NCBI RefSeq assembly: GCF_038039215.1
Contig: NZ_JBBPCL010000001.1
Span: 5,208,001-5,272,000 of the forward strand
Direction of reading: 5' to 3'
DNA: 64,000 nucleotides
DNA from: Pseudonocardia sp. T1-2H
Lineage (GTDB): Bacteria; Actinomycetota; Actinomycetes; Mycobacteriales; Pseudonocardiaceae
Positions 49,164 through 61,061 of the stretch are shown here, one piece after another (the stretch's first letter is position 1; each line of letters starts with the position of its first letter). The position numbers were made by a program, and so were the translations under genes. The notes under the pieces are model-generated. The model was not told the DNA's origin. It did not search any database and worked only from the letters and a program-made list of their open reading frames with translations.

Positions 49164-49823
49164 GTGTCGTTCCTGCTCCGGGTGGTTCTCCCGGACGAGC
49201 CGGGCATCCTGGGAGCGGTCGCCACCGCACTCGGTGGTGCCGGCGCGGACATCCTCGGCGTGGACGTCGTGGAGCGGACCGACGGGCAGGCCGTCGACGA
49301 CCTCGCCGTCGAGCTCCCCTCGGGCCGGCCGCCGGACGTGCTGATCACCGCCGCGGAGGCCGTGCCCGGGGTGCAGGTCGAGTCCGTGCGCCCCTACACC
49401 GGCCGCCTGGACACCCATCGGGAGCTGGAGCTCGTCGACGAGATCGCCTCGGACCCCGAGCACGGCCTCCGCCGGCTCGCGGAGGAGGTGCCGCGGCTGT
49501 TCCGGGCCGGGTGGGCGATCGTCGCCGTCCGCGACGACGGGCGGTCCTACCGGCTGGCGGAGAGCCAGGCCGCCCCGGAGACCCGGGCCGGGGACCTGCC
49601 GTGGCTGCCGCTGAGCAAGGCGATGGTCGTGGACCCGGAGCAGCACTGGGTGCCGGAGCCGTGGTGCGCGCTGGACACCGAGATTGCGGCGGCCCCGTTC
49701 GGCACCCGTGAGCCCGCGAAGGCCCTGGTGGTCGGCCGCCCGGGCGGGCCGGGCTTCCGGCCGTCGGAGCTGGCGCGGCTCACCCACCTGGCCGGGATCG
49801 TCGCCACCGTGCTCGGCAGCTGA
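49164..49823 (+). CDS. ACT-domain protein (Rv3013-like)
   Basis: 219 residues from the GTG at 49164, nine bases after GGAGG. An ACT domain begins at once ([21 protein letters not shown]), followed by [21 protein letters not shown] and a GAF-like part ([15 protein letters not shown]). It occupies the place of Rv3013, next to gatC in mycobacteria. It probably binds an amino acid and senses supply. Targets are unknown. The PucR gene follows after 13 bases. Confidence 0.8.
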   Translation: MSFLLRVVLPDEPGILGAVATALGGAGADILGVDVVERTDGQAVDDLAVELPSGRPPDVLITAAEAVPGVQVESVRPYTGRLDTHRELELVDEIASDPEHGLRRLAEEVPRLFRAGWAIVAVRDDGRSYRLAESQAAPETRAGDLPWLPLSKAMVVDPEQHWVPEPWCALDTEIAAAPFGTREPAKALVVGRPGGPGFRPSELARLTHLAGIVATVLGS

Positions 49824-49836
49824 GACGCTGTCGACC

Positions 49837-51003
49837 ATGGGTCGCCCCTGGGCGCGGGTGCCGGCGAGCGTCGGCGCGGCGTTGCGTCCCGCCTTCGTGG
49901 CGACGACGGACGCGATCGTCGCAGCGGTCCGCGTCCAGGTCCCGGAGTACGCGCGGCCGCTGACCGGGCGGTTCGGCGAGCGCATCACCGAGGGCGTCTC
50001 GGTGGCGCTGGAGCAGTTCATCGCGCTGCTGGGCTCGGACACAGAGCTGCCGGACACCCGCATCTACCGCGAGCTGGGCCGCATCGAGCACCGCGAGGGC
50101 CGCACGCTCGCCGCGCTGCAGTCGGCCTACCAGATCGGCACCCGCACGGCGTGGCAGGAGCTCGGCAGCCGCGGAGCCGCGCACGACCTGCCGCCCGAGA
50201 CCATCTTCGCGCTCGCCGAGGCGCTGTTCGGCTACGTCGAGCAGCTGTCCGCGGCGTCGGTCGCGGGCTGGGCCGAGGAGGACGCCTCGCACGCCGGCTC
50301 GGTGCAGACCCGGCGGCACGCGCTCGTCGAGGCCCTGGCCCGGCGCCCCCCGACCGCTGCGCCGGAGATCGAACGGCTCGCCGTCGCCGCCGGCTGGACC
50401 GTGCCGGCGAAGGTGGTCGCGCTCGTCGTGCCGGACGCGGTGGAGGTGGCCGCGCGGGTGCCCGGCGCGATCGCGGCGGACCTGGACCCGGTGGGGCTCG
50501 CGGTCCTGCCCGCGGTGCGCGTGGGCGGGCTGGACGCGGCGCTGGACGCCGCGGTGGGTGCCCTGCGCGGTCGACGGGCCGTGCTCGGCCCGCTCGTGCC
50601 CGTCGCGGAGACGTTCCGGTCGGTCGCCCGGGCGCGGGCCGCGTGGCCGCTGCACGCGTCGGGGCTTCTCGGGAAGCCGGACGAGGCGCTGCTGCACGCG
50701 GACGCGCACCTCGTCGAGCTGCTGCTGGGCGCGGACCCGGACCTGGCCGCGGACCTGCGGGAGAAGGCCCTCGGGCCGCTGCGGGACCTGCCCGCGGGCG
50801 CCGCGGCGCGCAGCGAGGAGACGCTGCGGGCCTGGCTGGACGCGCACGGGGACGTCACCGTCGCGGCTGCCGCCCTGCACGTCCACCCGCAGACGGTGCG
50901 CTACCGCCTCGCGCAGTTGCGCGAGGCCTACGGGGGCGCGCTCGACGACCCCACCGCGCGGCTGGAGATCGAGGTCGGCCTCCGCGTCCGCGACGGCCGC
51001 TGA
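49837..51003 (+). CDS. PucR/CdaR-type transcriptional regulator
   Basis: 388 residues. An N-terminal sensory half (IYRELGRIEHREGRTLAALQSAYQIGTRTAW) is followed by a C-terminal PucR helix-turn-helix: EETLRAWLDAHGDVTVAAAALHVHPQTVRYRLAQLRE, about residues 330-365. It is convergent with the desaturase/reductase pair, so control of that fatty acid desaturation system is a fair guess. It starts 13 bases after the ACT-domain gene. Confidence 0.85.
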   Translation: MGRPWARVPASVGAALRPAFVATTDAIVAAVRVQVPEYARPLTGRFGERITEGVSVALEQFIALLGSDTELPDTRIYRELGRIEHREGRTLAALQSAYQIGTRTAWQELGSRGAAHDLPPETIFALAEALFGYVEQLSAASVAGWAEEDASHAGSVQTRRHALVEALARRPPTAAPEIERLAVAAGWTVPAKVVALVVPDAVEVAARVPGAIAADLDPVGLAVLPAVRVGGLDAALDAAVGALRGRRAVLGPLVPVAETFRSVARARAAWPLHASGLLGKPDEALLHADAHLVELLLGADPDLAADLREKALGPLRDLPAGAAARSEETLRAWLDAHGDVTVAAAALHVHPQTVRYRLAQLREAYGGALDDPTARLEIEVGLRVRDGR

Positions 51004-51016
51004 ACCGGTCACGCCC

Positions 51017-51061
51017 AAGGTCGCTCACACACAGGGCCGCTCACACACCAGGGCCGCTCAC
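51017..51061. repeat. Three tandem copies of a 16-17-base unit
   Basis: Units of the form AGG(G/T)CCGCTCACACAC follow each other at about 51017, 51032 and 51048, between the end of the PucR gene and the hairpin at 51072. It parallels the tandem array after mutT1 but has a different sequence. Confidence 0.55.
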
Positions 51062-51071
51062 GCCGATGGAA

Positions 51072-51111
51072 ACGGGTCCGCGCACACGGTGGAACGTGTG
51101 CGCGGACCCGT
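51072..51111. terminator. Hairpin between PucR and desaturase
   Basis: A perfect 17-base stem (51072-51088 with 51095-51111) around a GTGGAA loop, between convergent genes, 16 bases from the desaturase stop. Confidence 0.7.
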
Positions 51112-51127
51112 GACCTGTGGGTGAGCG

Positions 51128-52356
51128 TCAGGAGGCGAGGCGGGCGGGGCCGGCCGCGTCCGCACGCGGGGCGACGGCCAGCGGGCGGACCCGCGGGGCC
51201 TGCTCCGCGACCGGGGTGCCGTAGCGCTCGTGTCCACCCGGGAACGCCAGGCGGGCGATCTTGCGGAGCACCTTGCCGTACTGCCGCGGCAGCGAGCCGA
51301 TCGTGTACGGCAGGCCGTAGCGCTCGCAGATGTCCTTCACCCGCGGCGCGATCTCGGCGTAGCGGTTGCTGGGCATGTCCGGGAACAGGTGGTGCTCGAT
51401 CTGGTGGCTCAGGTTCCCCGTCATCAGGTGGAAGGTCTTCCCCCGGACAGGTTGGCCGAGCCGAGCATCTGCCGGACGTACCACTGGCCACGGGTCTCGC
51501 CCTCGAGACGGGACTCGTCGAACGTCTCGGTGCCGTCCGGGAAGTGCCCGCAGAAGATGACCGCGTGGCTCCACAGGTTGCGCACGGTGTTCGCGGTGAA
51601 GTTCGCCGCGATCGTGTTCAGCGCCGACGGGCCGGAGAGCAGCGGGTAGACGACGTAGTCCTTCGCGAGCTGCTTGCGCACCTTGCGGAGGATCGTGCCG
51701 ATGCTCTTCCTGGCCTCCTTCCACGACTTCTCGCCGGACTGGACCCGGTCCAGCTCGATGTCGTAGATCGCGATGCCCCACTCGAAGATCAGCGAGAGGC
51801 CGAGGTTCGTGAGCGGCTGGATCAGGTACTTCGGCGACCACTCCTGCTCGGGCGTGACGCGCATGATGGAGTAGCCGAGGTCGCGGTCCAGGCCCTCGAT
51901 GTTGGTGAACGTGTGGTGCTCGAAGTTGTGCGACTTCTGCCAGAACTCCGACGGGTCCGCGTGGTCCCACTCCCACTTCGTCGAGTGGATCTTCGCGTCC
52001 CGCATCCAGTCCCACTGGCCGTGCAGGATGTTGTGGCCGAGCTCCATGTTGTCCAGGATCTTGGCCACGGACAGCGCCGCGGTACCGGCGAGCCAGGCGG
52101 GCGGGAACTTTGAGAACAGCAGCAGAGCGCGGCCGCCGACCTCGAGCGAGCGCTGCGCGAGCAGCACCTTGTGGATGTAGCGGGCGTCCCGCTCGCCGCG
52201 GGACCCCATGACCTCGTCCCGGATCGCGTCGAGCTCGGCGCCGAGCGCCTCGACCTGCTCGTCGGTCAGGTGGGCGGCGGCGCTGGTGCGCGGGGCCTTG
52301 GTCGGAGTCGTCGCAACGGGGGTCGGGCGGGTGCTGGCGGTGAGGGTCACTGGCAT
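51128..52356 (-). CDS. Fatty acid desaturase (DesA3-like), one-base frameshift near 51442
   Basis: 409 residues after correction, start ATG at 52356 with AGGAG close. Membrane di-iron desaturase with three histidine boxes: GHNILH (107-112), HNFEHH (143-148) and HQIEHH near 320. The first frame ends at NLSGG; one G is missing from a run, and the [17 protein letters not shown] part continues in the next frame. It inserts a double bond into an acyl chain with electrons from the reductase encoded 42 bases upstream. Mycobacterial DesA3 and Rv3230c form the same pair. It is convergent with a PucR regulator. Confidence 0.92.
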
Positions 52357-52397
52357 GTCTCCTGACGGCGCGAGCTCTGTGGTGACAGGTCGCGCGC

Positions 52398-53495
52398 TCA
52401 CAGATCGAGGGTGATGTCGCCGGTGGGAGCGGTGACGCACGTTCGGACGGGACGGTCGGGCGTCTCCGCGGCGTCGATCAGCTCCCCGGTGTGCAGGTCG
52501 CGGACCGCACCGGCGCGGAGCTTGCCGACGCAGGTGTGGCAGATGCCCATCCGGCAGCCGTTGGGCAGCAGGGCGCCGGCGTCCTCGCCGGCGACCAGGA
52601 CGGGGGTCTCGGGGGCGGCGTCGGCGGTGATGCCGCTCGCCGCGAAGGTGATCCGGCCGCCCGTGCCCTCGGTGCCGCGCAGGGCGGGCGGGCGGAAGCG
52701 CTCGACGTGCAGGGTGTCCGGGTCGGCTTCCCGGGACCAGAACTCCCCCAGGTCGTCGAGCAGGCCGCCGGGTCCGCAGGCCCAGGTCTCGCGGGCGGCC
52801 CAGTCCGGCACCTCGTCCGCGAGCGCGGCGGGGGTGAGCCGGCCGTGCAGCGCGGTGTGCCGCTCGACGAGCCGCAGGCCGCTCGTCGAAGCGAGCTCGC
52901 GGAGCTCCGGGCCGAACACGACGTCCGCCGGCGTGCGGTCGCAGTGCACGAGGACGGCACCGGACAGCGCGTTCCGCGGCAGCGCGCGGAGCATCCCCAT
53001 GACCGGGGTGATCCCGCTGCCCGCGGTGACGAACAGCAGCTTCTCGGGCGTGGGCTCCGGGAGGACGAACTCGCCGGCCGCCGGGCCGAGGGCGACGACG
53101 GACCCCGCGGGGGTGCCGTGGGCGAGCAGCCCGGACATCCTCCCGCCCGGGACCGCGGTCACGGTGACGGCGAGCAGCTCGTCCCCGGGCCGCGACGTCA
53201 CCGAGTAGGTGCGCCAGTGCCACACGCCGTCGAGCCGCAGCCCGATGCCGATGAACTGGCCGGGCCGGTGCGTGGCGAACGGCGCGCCGGGGCGCAGGAA
53301 CAGCGTCGTGGTGTCCGCGGTCTCCCGGCGGACCCGCACGACCCGGGCCCGCGGATCGCGCCGGGACCACATCGGGTTGAGGGTGCCGAGGACGTCGTCG
53401 GGCAGCAACGGCGTCGTCAGCAGGTGCGCGGCCGACCGCGCACGGCGCCCCACGCGGCTGCCGAGACTGCGTCCGAACCGACCTACTGCACTCAT
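52398..53495 (-). CDS. Ferredoxin-type NAD(P)H reductase for the desaturase
   Basis: 365 residues. An FAD/NAD(P) reductase ([13 protein letters not shown] near 75, [28 protein letters not shown] near 155) is joined to a C-terminal 2Fe-2S domain with Cys 314, 319, 322 and 353 (C-x4-C-x2-C). This is the Rv3230c build, which feeds electrons directly to DesA3. Operon with the desaturase, 41 bases apart. The first 50 residues are basic and may touch the membrane. Confidence 0.93.
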   Translation of the reverse strand: MSAVGRFGRSLGSRVGRRARSAAHLLTTPLLPDDVLGTLNPMWSRRDPRARVVRVRRETADTTTLFLRPGAPFATHRPGQFIGIGLRLDGVWHWRTYSVTSRPGDELLAVTVTAVPGGRMSGLLAHGTPAGSVVALGPAAGEFVLPEPTPEKLLFVTAGSGITPVMGMLRALPRNALSGAVLVHCDRTPADVVFGPELRELASTSGLRLVERHTALHGRLTPAALADEVPDWAARETWACGPGGLLDDLGEFWSREADPDTLHVERFRPPALRGTEGTGGRITFAASGITADAAPETPVLVAGEDAGALLPNGCRMGICHTCVGKLRAGAVRDLHTGELIDAAETPDRPVRTCVTAPTGDITLDL

Positions 53496-53596
53496 GGCAT
53501 CAACGGTATTGAGCGATCACCACAAGAGGCCACGGTCTGGCCCACGTCCTGGGTCCGGGATCTGTTGCGGGACCAACAAGACACGAGCGAGGAGTG

Positions 53597-53609
53597 ACGA
53601 CTCAGTCGT
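53597..53609. promoter_or_regulatory. Short palindrome upstream of the reductase
   Basis: ACGACT-C-AGTCGT, in the gap between the reductase start and the BKACE stop (53496-53681). It is 100 bases from the reductase start, so an operator role is only possible. No gene is seen in this gap. Confidence 0.3.
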
Positions 53610-53681
53610 TTGCGGGCGGAACTCTGCGGGTAGCCGCCGCGTTCCGGTTGCGGGTTCCCGGCGTGGCACGTCCGCCGGGGC

Positions 53682-54401
53682 TCAGACCCGGATGGCGAGG
53701 GCGGCGCGGGCGAGGTCGTCGTTGCCGGTGGCGAGCCAGCCGTCCGGGCGGACCAGGACGTCCTCGAAGCCGATCCGGGTGTCGATGCCCATCCGCATCG
53801 CGTACTCCAGCACCGGCCAGGCCCCGTCCTCCTCGCCGTGCAGGAGGACCGGGACCGGGAGCTGCCCGAGCGCCCGCAGGATCCGGACGGCCTCGGCGAC
53901 CGCCGTCTCCGGGTCCGTCACGGTGGACTCCGCGAGCACCCGCACGGTGCTCGGCGGGACGCCCTGCTGGCGCAAGGTCACCGCGTCCCCGCTGGTCCAG
54001 ACGCCGAGCTCGACGCCGATACCCACCGAGGCGGCGGCGTTGCAGACGTCGATCCAGCCCTTCTCGTGGACGTTGACCGAGCAGACGTCCGGCTTGCCGA
54101 CCCCGAGCCGCCCCCAGGCGAGGACGGCCTCGATGCGCTTGCGCGGGTCCGGCTGGATCCAGCGGCCGGTGGTCACGCCGATCTCCATGACCGGGGCCTC
54201 CTGGCGCATGAGCGCCACGGCGTCCCCGACGTGCACGGGTTCGATCGTCTCCTGGCCGTGGGGGTCCCGCGGATGCACGTGCACGGACGAGATGCCCAGG
54301 CGGGCCACCGCGCGGGCGTCCCGCGCCAGATGGCGGGCGAGCACGGGCAGCGCCGGGTGCGCGTCCTCCGGACGCGAACCGTTCAGAACCGCCTGCAGCA
54401 C
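53682..54401 (-). CDS. BKACE-family (beta-keto acid cleavage enzyme) protein
   Basis: 239 residues, GTG start at 54401 with GGGAG. LGISSVHVHPRDPHGQ near residue 35-50 is the zinc-binding HVHxRD signature of the DUF849 family, and EIGVTTGRW is a barrel strand. Such enzymes cleave beta-keto acids with acetyl-CoA; one known member acts in lysine fermentation (3-keto-5-aminohexanoate). It is shorter than the usual 270-310 residues, mostly at the N-terminus. Substrate unknown. It stands alone between the reductase and ligA. Confidence 0.8.
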   Translation of the reverse strand: MLQAVLNGSRPEDAHPALPVLARHLARDARAVARLGISSVHVHPRDPHGQETIEPVHVGDAVALMRQEAPVMEIGVTTGRWIQPDPRKRIEAVLAWGRLGVGKPDVCSVNVHEKGWIDVCNAAASVGIGVELGVWTSGDAVTLRQQGVPPSTVRVLAESTVTDPETAVAEAVRILRALGQLPVPVLLHGEEDGAWPVLEYAMRMGIDTRIGFEDVLVRPDGWLATGNDDLARAALAIRV

Positions 54402-54562
54402 CGTGCTCCCACCTCTCGTCCCCGGAAAGCGGAGAGCCTAGTCAGTACGCGTACGACGGCGGAGCCAGGAGGAGCGGAACCGCACGAGCGTGTGTCACCC
54501 GCCCGCCGGGACGCCCTCGGTGGTCTTCGTTCCCGCTGGTGGCGCGGTTCATCACGGTTCGG

Positions 54563-56917
<2,355 letters not shown>

Positions 56918-56981
56918 TCACCGACGCACGCAGCCGACGACGTCCGCGATTCGCCCGACCCGGGTCCACCGGCGCGACGGC

Positions 56982-57494
56982 TCAGCCGCCGGCGTCCTCC
57001 AGGCCGCCGAGCAGGCGGCGCAGCAGGTCGTCGAGGCGGCGGCGGTCCGCGGCGGACAGGACGGACAACAGCTCCCGCTCGTTGTCGACGTGTTCCACCA
57101 CCACGTCGTCGACCGTCCTGCGGCCGGCCGCGGTCAGTGTGACCAGCATGCTGCGCCGGTTCTCCGGGTCCAGCCGCCGCTCGACGTGCCCGGCGGCCTC
57201 GAGCCGGTCCAGCCGGTTCGTCATCGCGGCCGGCGAGAGCATGAGCGTCCGGGCGAGGACGGTGGGCGTCAGCGTGAACGGGGAACCGCTGCGGCGCAGG
57301 GCGGCCAGGACGTCGAAGTCCCCGGTGGAGAGGCCGAATCGGGTGAACGTGCGCTCGACGAGGGGCGCCGCGACCGCCGCCATCCGGCCCAGCCTGCCGA
57401 AGGTCGCCATCGCGTCCAGCGCGGCGGCGTCGAGGTCGGGGCGCTCGGTGCGCCACTGCTCGACGATCCGGTCGATCGGGTCCTGGTCCGCCAC
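56982..57494 (-). CDS. MarR-family regulator
   Basis: 170 residues from the GTG at 57494. A winged helix at about 70-125: LSTGDFDVLAALRRSGSPFTLTPTVLARTLMLSPAAMTNRLDRLEAAGHVERR, then the DPENRRSMLVTLT wing. Long N- and C-terminal helices form the dimer. It is divergent from an SRPBCC gene with a repeated sequence between, the likely operator. Ligand unknown. Confidence 0.88.
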   Translation of the reverse strand: MADQDPIDRIVEQWRTERPDLDAAALDAMATFGRLGRMAAVAAPLVERTFTRFGLSTGDFDVLAALRRSGSPFTLTPTVLARTLMLSPAAMTNRLDRLEAAGHVERRLDPENRRSMLVTLTAAGRRTVDDVVVEHVDNERELLSVLSAADRRRLDDLLRRLLGGLEDAGG

Positions 57495-57525
57495 GGACGC
57501 AGCATAGTTCGACCACGAAACCCTT

Positions 57526-57554
57526 GACGTCGTACTTTTCGACGCCGTACTTTT
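57526..57554. promoter_or_regulatory. Direct repeat between MarR and SRPBCC genes
   Basis: GACGTCGTACTTTT (57526-57539) and GACGCCGTACTTTT (57541-57554), 13 of 14 bases identical, ending six bases before the SRPBCC ATG. MarR proteins mostly bind inverted repeats, so the binder is uncertain. The T-rich segments may also supply the -10 region. Confidence 0.5.
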
Positions 57555-57560
57555 TGGCAC

Positions 57561-58040
57561 ATGAACAGAGCAGGAGGCGTCGGCGGTCGCCCGTCTACGG
57601 TGATCGAGTTCTCCGCGGCTCTCGAGGCCGCCTGCCCGGCGGACGACGCGTGGGCCGTGCTCGCGGACTACGCACGGGACGCCGAGTGGCGCGGCGCCGT
57701 CGAGTCGATGGTCCCGACGCCGCCCGGACCCGCGACGCCCGGGACGGTCACGGCCGAACGGATGCGATTCGCGGGCCGGACCCTGCACAACGACGGCGAG
57801 GTGGTGACCACGGGCCCCGGCCTGCGGTTCACCTGGCGCACGACGTCCGGGGTCGACGCCGAGGGCTCGCGCGAGGTGACCCCGCTCGGCCCGGGACGCT
57901 GCCGGATCGCCCTGCACACCCGCGTGCGCCCGACGGGGGCGGAGCGCTTCTACGCCCCGCTCGCCCGGGCCGTCCTGCGGCGCGGCCTGCGGGCCGACCT
58001 CCGGCGCTTCCGCGACCTCGTCGAAGCGGGCCGCGGGTGA
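57561..58040 (+). CDS. SRPBCC-family (START-like) protein
   Basis: 159 residues. The helix-grip fold is suggested by FSAALEAACPADDAWAVLADYARDAEW, the middle TERMRFAGRTLHNDGEVVTTGPG-type strands and RFTWRTTSG, and the long C-terminal helix (LARAVLRRGLRADLRRFRDLVEAG). Such proteins bind hydrophobic ligands or act as cyclases. It is divergent from MarR and followed by a TetR gene after 30 bases on the same strand. Confidence 0.8.
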   Translation: MNRAGGVGGRPSTVIEFSAALEAACPADDAWAVLADYARDAEWRGAVESMVPTPPGPATPGTVTAERMRFAGRTLHNDGEVVTTGPGLRFTWRTTSGVDAEGSREVTPLGPGRCRIALHTRVRPTGAERFYAPLARAVLRRGLRADLRRFRDLVEAGRG

Positions 58041-58070
58041 ACATCGTCCCGACCGGCTAACCTTGGGTGC

Positions 58071-58691
58071 ATGAACGATCGTTCCCCTGCGGTGCTGATC
58101 GCCGACACCGGCCGCGGGAACGAGGCGGCCATCCTCAACGCGGCGCTGGACGCGTTCGGCGCGGAGGGCTTCAACGGCGCCTCGATGCGGACCGTCGCGA
58201 AGCGGGCGGGCACCAGCCTCTCGAACCTCTACAACTACTTCCCGTCGAAGTCCCGGCTACTCGCCGAGGTGCTCCGGCACGCGAACGACGAACTGTCCGC
58301 CCGGATCCGCCGCGCGGTGGACGACGCGGGTGACTCCGCCGGTCCGCGGATGCGCGAGGCCGTGCGCGCCTACGTGGGCTTCGTGGTCGACCACCAGGTC
58401 GCCATGCTCGTGTCCACGAGCGAGGTGCGGTACCTGGGCGGCGAGGACCGGGACCGGCTGATCGCGGAGCGGGACGAGACCCAGCGGATCTTCGAACGGA
58501 TCGTGGACCAGGGCGTCGAGGACCGGGAGTTCCGCACGCCCTACCCGGCGGACGCCGCGCGCGCCATCCTCTCGACGGTCGGCGCGATCGCCACCTGGTA
58601 CCGGCCCGAGGGCCGGCTCTCCCGGGGCCAGCTCGCCGAGCAGCACGCCCGCTACGCGCTCGCTTTGCTCGAGGCCCCACTCGCCCACTAG
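58071..58691 (+). CDS. TetR-family regulator
   Basis: 206 residues. The N-terminal helix-turn-helix is typical (GFNGASMRTVAKRAGTSLSNLYNYFPSKSRLL, about 33-64); the ligand half is unassigned (YVGFVVDHQVAMLVSTSEVRYL). A 12-base palindrome, GAACGATCGTTC, covers codons 1-5, so repression by blocking its own start is likely. A near copy lies just after its stop codon. Confidence 0.88.
   Translation: MNDRSPAVLIADTGRGNEAAILNAALDAFGAEGFNGASMRTVAKRAGTSLSNLYNYFPSKSRLLAEVLRHANDELSARIRRAVDDAGDSAGPRMREAVRAYVGFVVDHQVAMLVSTSEVRYLGGEDRDRLIAERDETQRIFERIVDQGVEDREFRTPYPADAARAILSTVGAIATWYRPEGRLSRGQLAEQHARYALALLEAPLAH
58073..58084. promoter_or_regulatory. Palindromic operator at the TetR start codon
   Basis: GAACGATCGTTC, a perfect 12-base palindrome overlapping the start codon of the TetR gene. 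It fits a self-repression site. It also fits the loose GAAC-N4-GTTC form of a LexA box. Confidence 0.5.
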
Positions 58692-58694
58692 TTG

Positions 58695-58708
58695 CGAACG
58701 TTCGTTCG
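58695..58708. promoter_or_regulatory. Second copy of the TetR operator after the gene
   Basis: GAACGTTCGTTC at 58696-58707 differs from the first site by one base. It lies between the convergent ends of the TetR gene and the Rv3015c-like gene, where no promoter is expected. Confidence 0.45.
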
Positions 58709-58737
58709 TGTCCGCGCCCTCGCTGGGGGGCCCCGCG

Positions 58738-59893
58738 TCACTCGGGGTCGGTGAACGCCTGCCCGATGCGCCGGCACAGCTCCATCGCGGTGCGGGCCCA
58801 GTCCGGGGTCGCGTTCGCGAGCCCGGTGTTCGGGGTCGGGACGGCCAGCTCGGCGAGGCGGACGCGGGCGAAGCCCAGGCGGTCCGCGAGGTCGAAGGCC
58901 CGCTGGGCCAGGTCCTTGATCTCCGGGGTCCGCTCCATCGGGCGGGCCGGGACCATGCCGAGGAACAGCGGCATTCCGGTGTCCCAGATCCGGCCGATGG
59001 CGTCGAGGGCGGCCGGGACGGCCGTGGCCCCCGAGATCGACCGCCGGGTGGCGTCGACGGCCAGCGCGACCGCGCCGACGTCGGACAGGAGATCCAGCGG
59101 CGGCCGGTCCGCCCCGCAGCGGACGACGACCGGCGCCCCGATCGCGGAGATGAGCTCCCGCAGGCCGTCCGCGGCGTCCTGCTCGGAGACCGACCGGACG
59201 GTGCCGTAGCCCGACGCCGTCGGCAGCAACCCCGCCAGCACCTCCGGCAGCTGCGGCTCGTCGAGCTGGACGAGGACGCGCGCGCCGGTCCGGGCGGCGA
59301 CCTCGGCGACGTGACCGCGGAGCCCCTCGGCCAGGCTCGCGGAGAACTCCCGGACGGCGCCGCGGTCGGTGAGGATGCGGTGGCCGCTCATCGTCTCGAT
59401 CCCCGCCGCGAGCGACCACGGCCCCACCGCCTGCACCTTCACCCATGCGGGTCGCGGGCCGTCGCAGGCCTCGTCGAAGGCATCGACGTCCCTGCGCAGC
59501 AGGTCGACGGCGCGGCGATGGTCCTTGCCGGGGCGCGCGGTGACCCGCCAGCCGCTCGGGACGACCTCCACCGCGAGGTCCACGAGCAGGGCGGCGGTGC
59601 GCCCGATCGGGTCCGCGCCGACGCCGCGCGCGGGGAAGCGGGCAGGTGCGGCAGCAGCGGGAGCTCGCCGACGACGGTCGCCGCGGCCTCGCGCGGATCC
59701 GTGCCGGGGAGCGGACCGAGGCCCGTCGCGGCGCCGGGTGACCAGAGCTCGACCGGCCCGGTGTCCTCGGGCTCGGGCTCCTCGGTCACCTCGAAGCGGG
59801 GCGCCGGGGGCACGGTCTCCCCGGCGCCACCCCGCCGAGACCTGCCGCGGCGAGCGCGGCGGCGAGGGGATCGGGGCCTTCCGGAGTGCTCAT
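58738..59893 (-). CDS. Methionine synthase-like (Rv3015c-type) protein, two frameshifts
   Basis: About 385 residues if two single bases are restored (near 59640 and 59823). The C-terminal part is intact: RVLVQLDEPQLPEVL, VVVRCGADRPP, and PLFLGMVPARPMERT; it is the barrel end of a cobalamin-independent methionine synthase. The N-terminal core LWSPGAATGLGPLPGTDPREAAATVVGEL is in another frame, and the first 25 residues in a third. The family keeps the MetE barrel but lacks its N-terminal domain, and in mycobacteria it sits next to ligA, with unknown activity. A GTG at 59813 is an alternative start that avoids the first shift. Convergent with TetR. Confidence 0.75.
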
Positions 59894-59968
59894 CCGACGA
59901 GTGTCACACCCGACCCCGGCGCGTCCACCCCAGGGGGACGGCCGCGACCGCGATGTCGTCGACGTCGA

Positions 59969-61048
59969 TCAGCCGGTGGACGCGATCGTCGCCGAGCCCA
60001 GCACGACGTCCCCGCCCGCGTCCGGCCGGTAGAACGCCACGGCCTGCCCGGGCGCTACCCCGCGCAGCGGCTCCGTCAGCGCGACGCGGACGTCGCCGTC
60101 CGCGGCCGGGACGACCTCGGCCGTGGTGATCCCCCCGTGCGCCCGGACCTGCACGGTCGCGGCGAACGGGCCGTCCGGCGCGGCCCCGGAGCCCCAGACC
60201 GGGCGGCGCGCCACGATCGTCGAGACGGCCAGGGCGCGCTCGGGGCCGACCCGCACGGTGCCGCTGACGGGCTCGATGCCCAGCACGTAGCGGGGCCGGC
60301 CGTCGGCCGCGGGGCGGTCCACGCCGATCCCCTTGCGCTGCCCGACGGTGAACCCGTGCACGCCGGCGTGCCGGCCGAGGACCTCGCCGCTCTCGGCGTC
60401 GACGATCTCGCCCGGCTTCTCGCCGATCCGCGAGGCGAGGAAGGCGCGCGTGTCCCCGTCCGGGATGAAGCAGATGTCGTGGCTGTCCGGCTTCTGCGCG
60501 ACCCGCAGGCCGAGCTCCTCCGCCTCCGCGCGCACGTCCGGCTTGCGGGTGTCCCCGATGGGGAACATCGCGTGGGCGAGCTGGTGCTCGGTGAGCACCG
60601 CGAGGACGTAGGACTGGTCCTTGTCCGCGTCGACGGCCCGGCGCAGGGCGCCGTCCTCGAGCCGCGCGTAGTGGCCGGTGCACACGGCGTCGAAGCCCAG
60701 GGCGAGCGCCTTCTCCAGCACCGCCGCGAACTTGATCTTCTCGTTGCAGCGCAGGCACGGGTTCGGGGTCTCGCCCGCGGCGTAGCTCGCCACGAAGTCG
60801 TCGACCACGTCCTCGGCGAACTCCTCCGAGAGGTCCCACACGTAGTACGGGATGCCCAGCACGTCCGCGGCGCGGGCGGCATCCGCGGCGTCCTCGCGGG
60901 AACAGCAGCCCCGCGAGCCGGAGCGCAGCGCGTCCCGGGTGCGGGAGAGGGCCAGGTGCACCCCGACGACGTCGTGTCCCGCCCGGACGGCGCGCGCGGC
61001 GGCGACGGCGGAGTCCACCCCGCCGGACATGGCGGCCAGGATCCTCAT
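59969..61048 (-). CDS. mnmA: tRNA-specific 2-thiouridylase
   Basis: 359 residues. Thiolates uridine 34 of Gln, Glu and Lys tRNAs with sulfur from a cysteine desulfurase. PP-loop SGGVDS at 8-13, [12 protein letters not shown] with the first catalytic Cys, DQSYVL, and [11 protein letters not shown] with the second Cys. It follows iscS after 13 bases, the natural sulfur donor. It also fits the Glu/Gln tRNA theme of the window. Confidence 0.96.
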   Translation of the reverse strand: MRILAAMSGGVDSAVAAARAVRAGHDVVGVHLALSRTRDALRSGSRGCCSREDAADAARAADVLGIPYYVWDLSEEFAEDVVDDFVASYAAGETPNPCLRCNEKIKFAAVLEKALALGFDAVCTGHYARLEDGALRRAVDADKDQSYVLAVLTEHQLAHAMFPIGDTRKPDVRAEAEELGLRVAQKPDSHDICFIPDGDTRAFLASRIGEKPGEIVDAESGEVLGRHAGVHGFTVGQRKGIGVDRPAADGRPRYVLGIEPVSGTVRVGPERALAVSTIVARRPVWGSGAAPDGPFAATVQVRAHGGITTAEVVPAADGDVRVALTEPLRGVAPGQAVAFYRPDAGGDVVLGSATIASTG

Positions 61049-61061
61049 CGGCGCTGCAGCC

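Noticed and set aside
58073..58707. LexA (SOS) boxes of the form GAAC-N4-GTTC
   Set aside because: The central bases do not fit the mycobacterial consensus, and the first site covers the start codon of a TetR gene, where self-control is the simpler reading. Not excluded.
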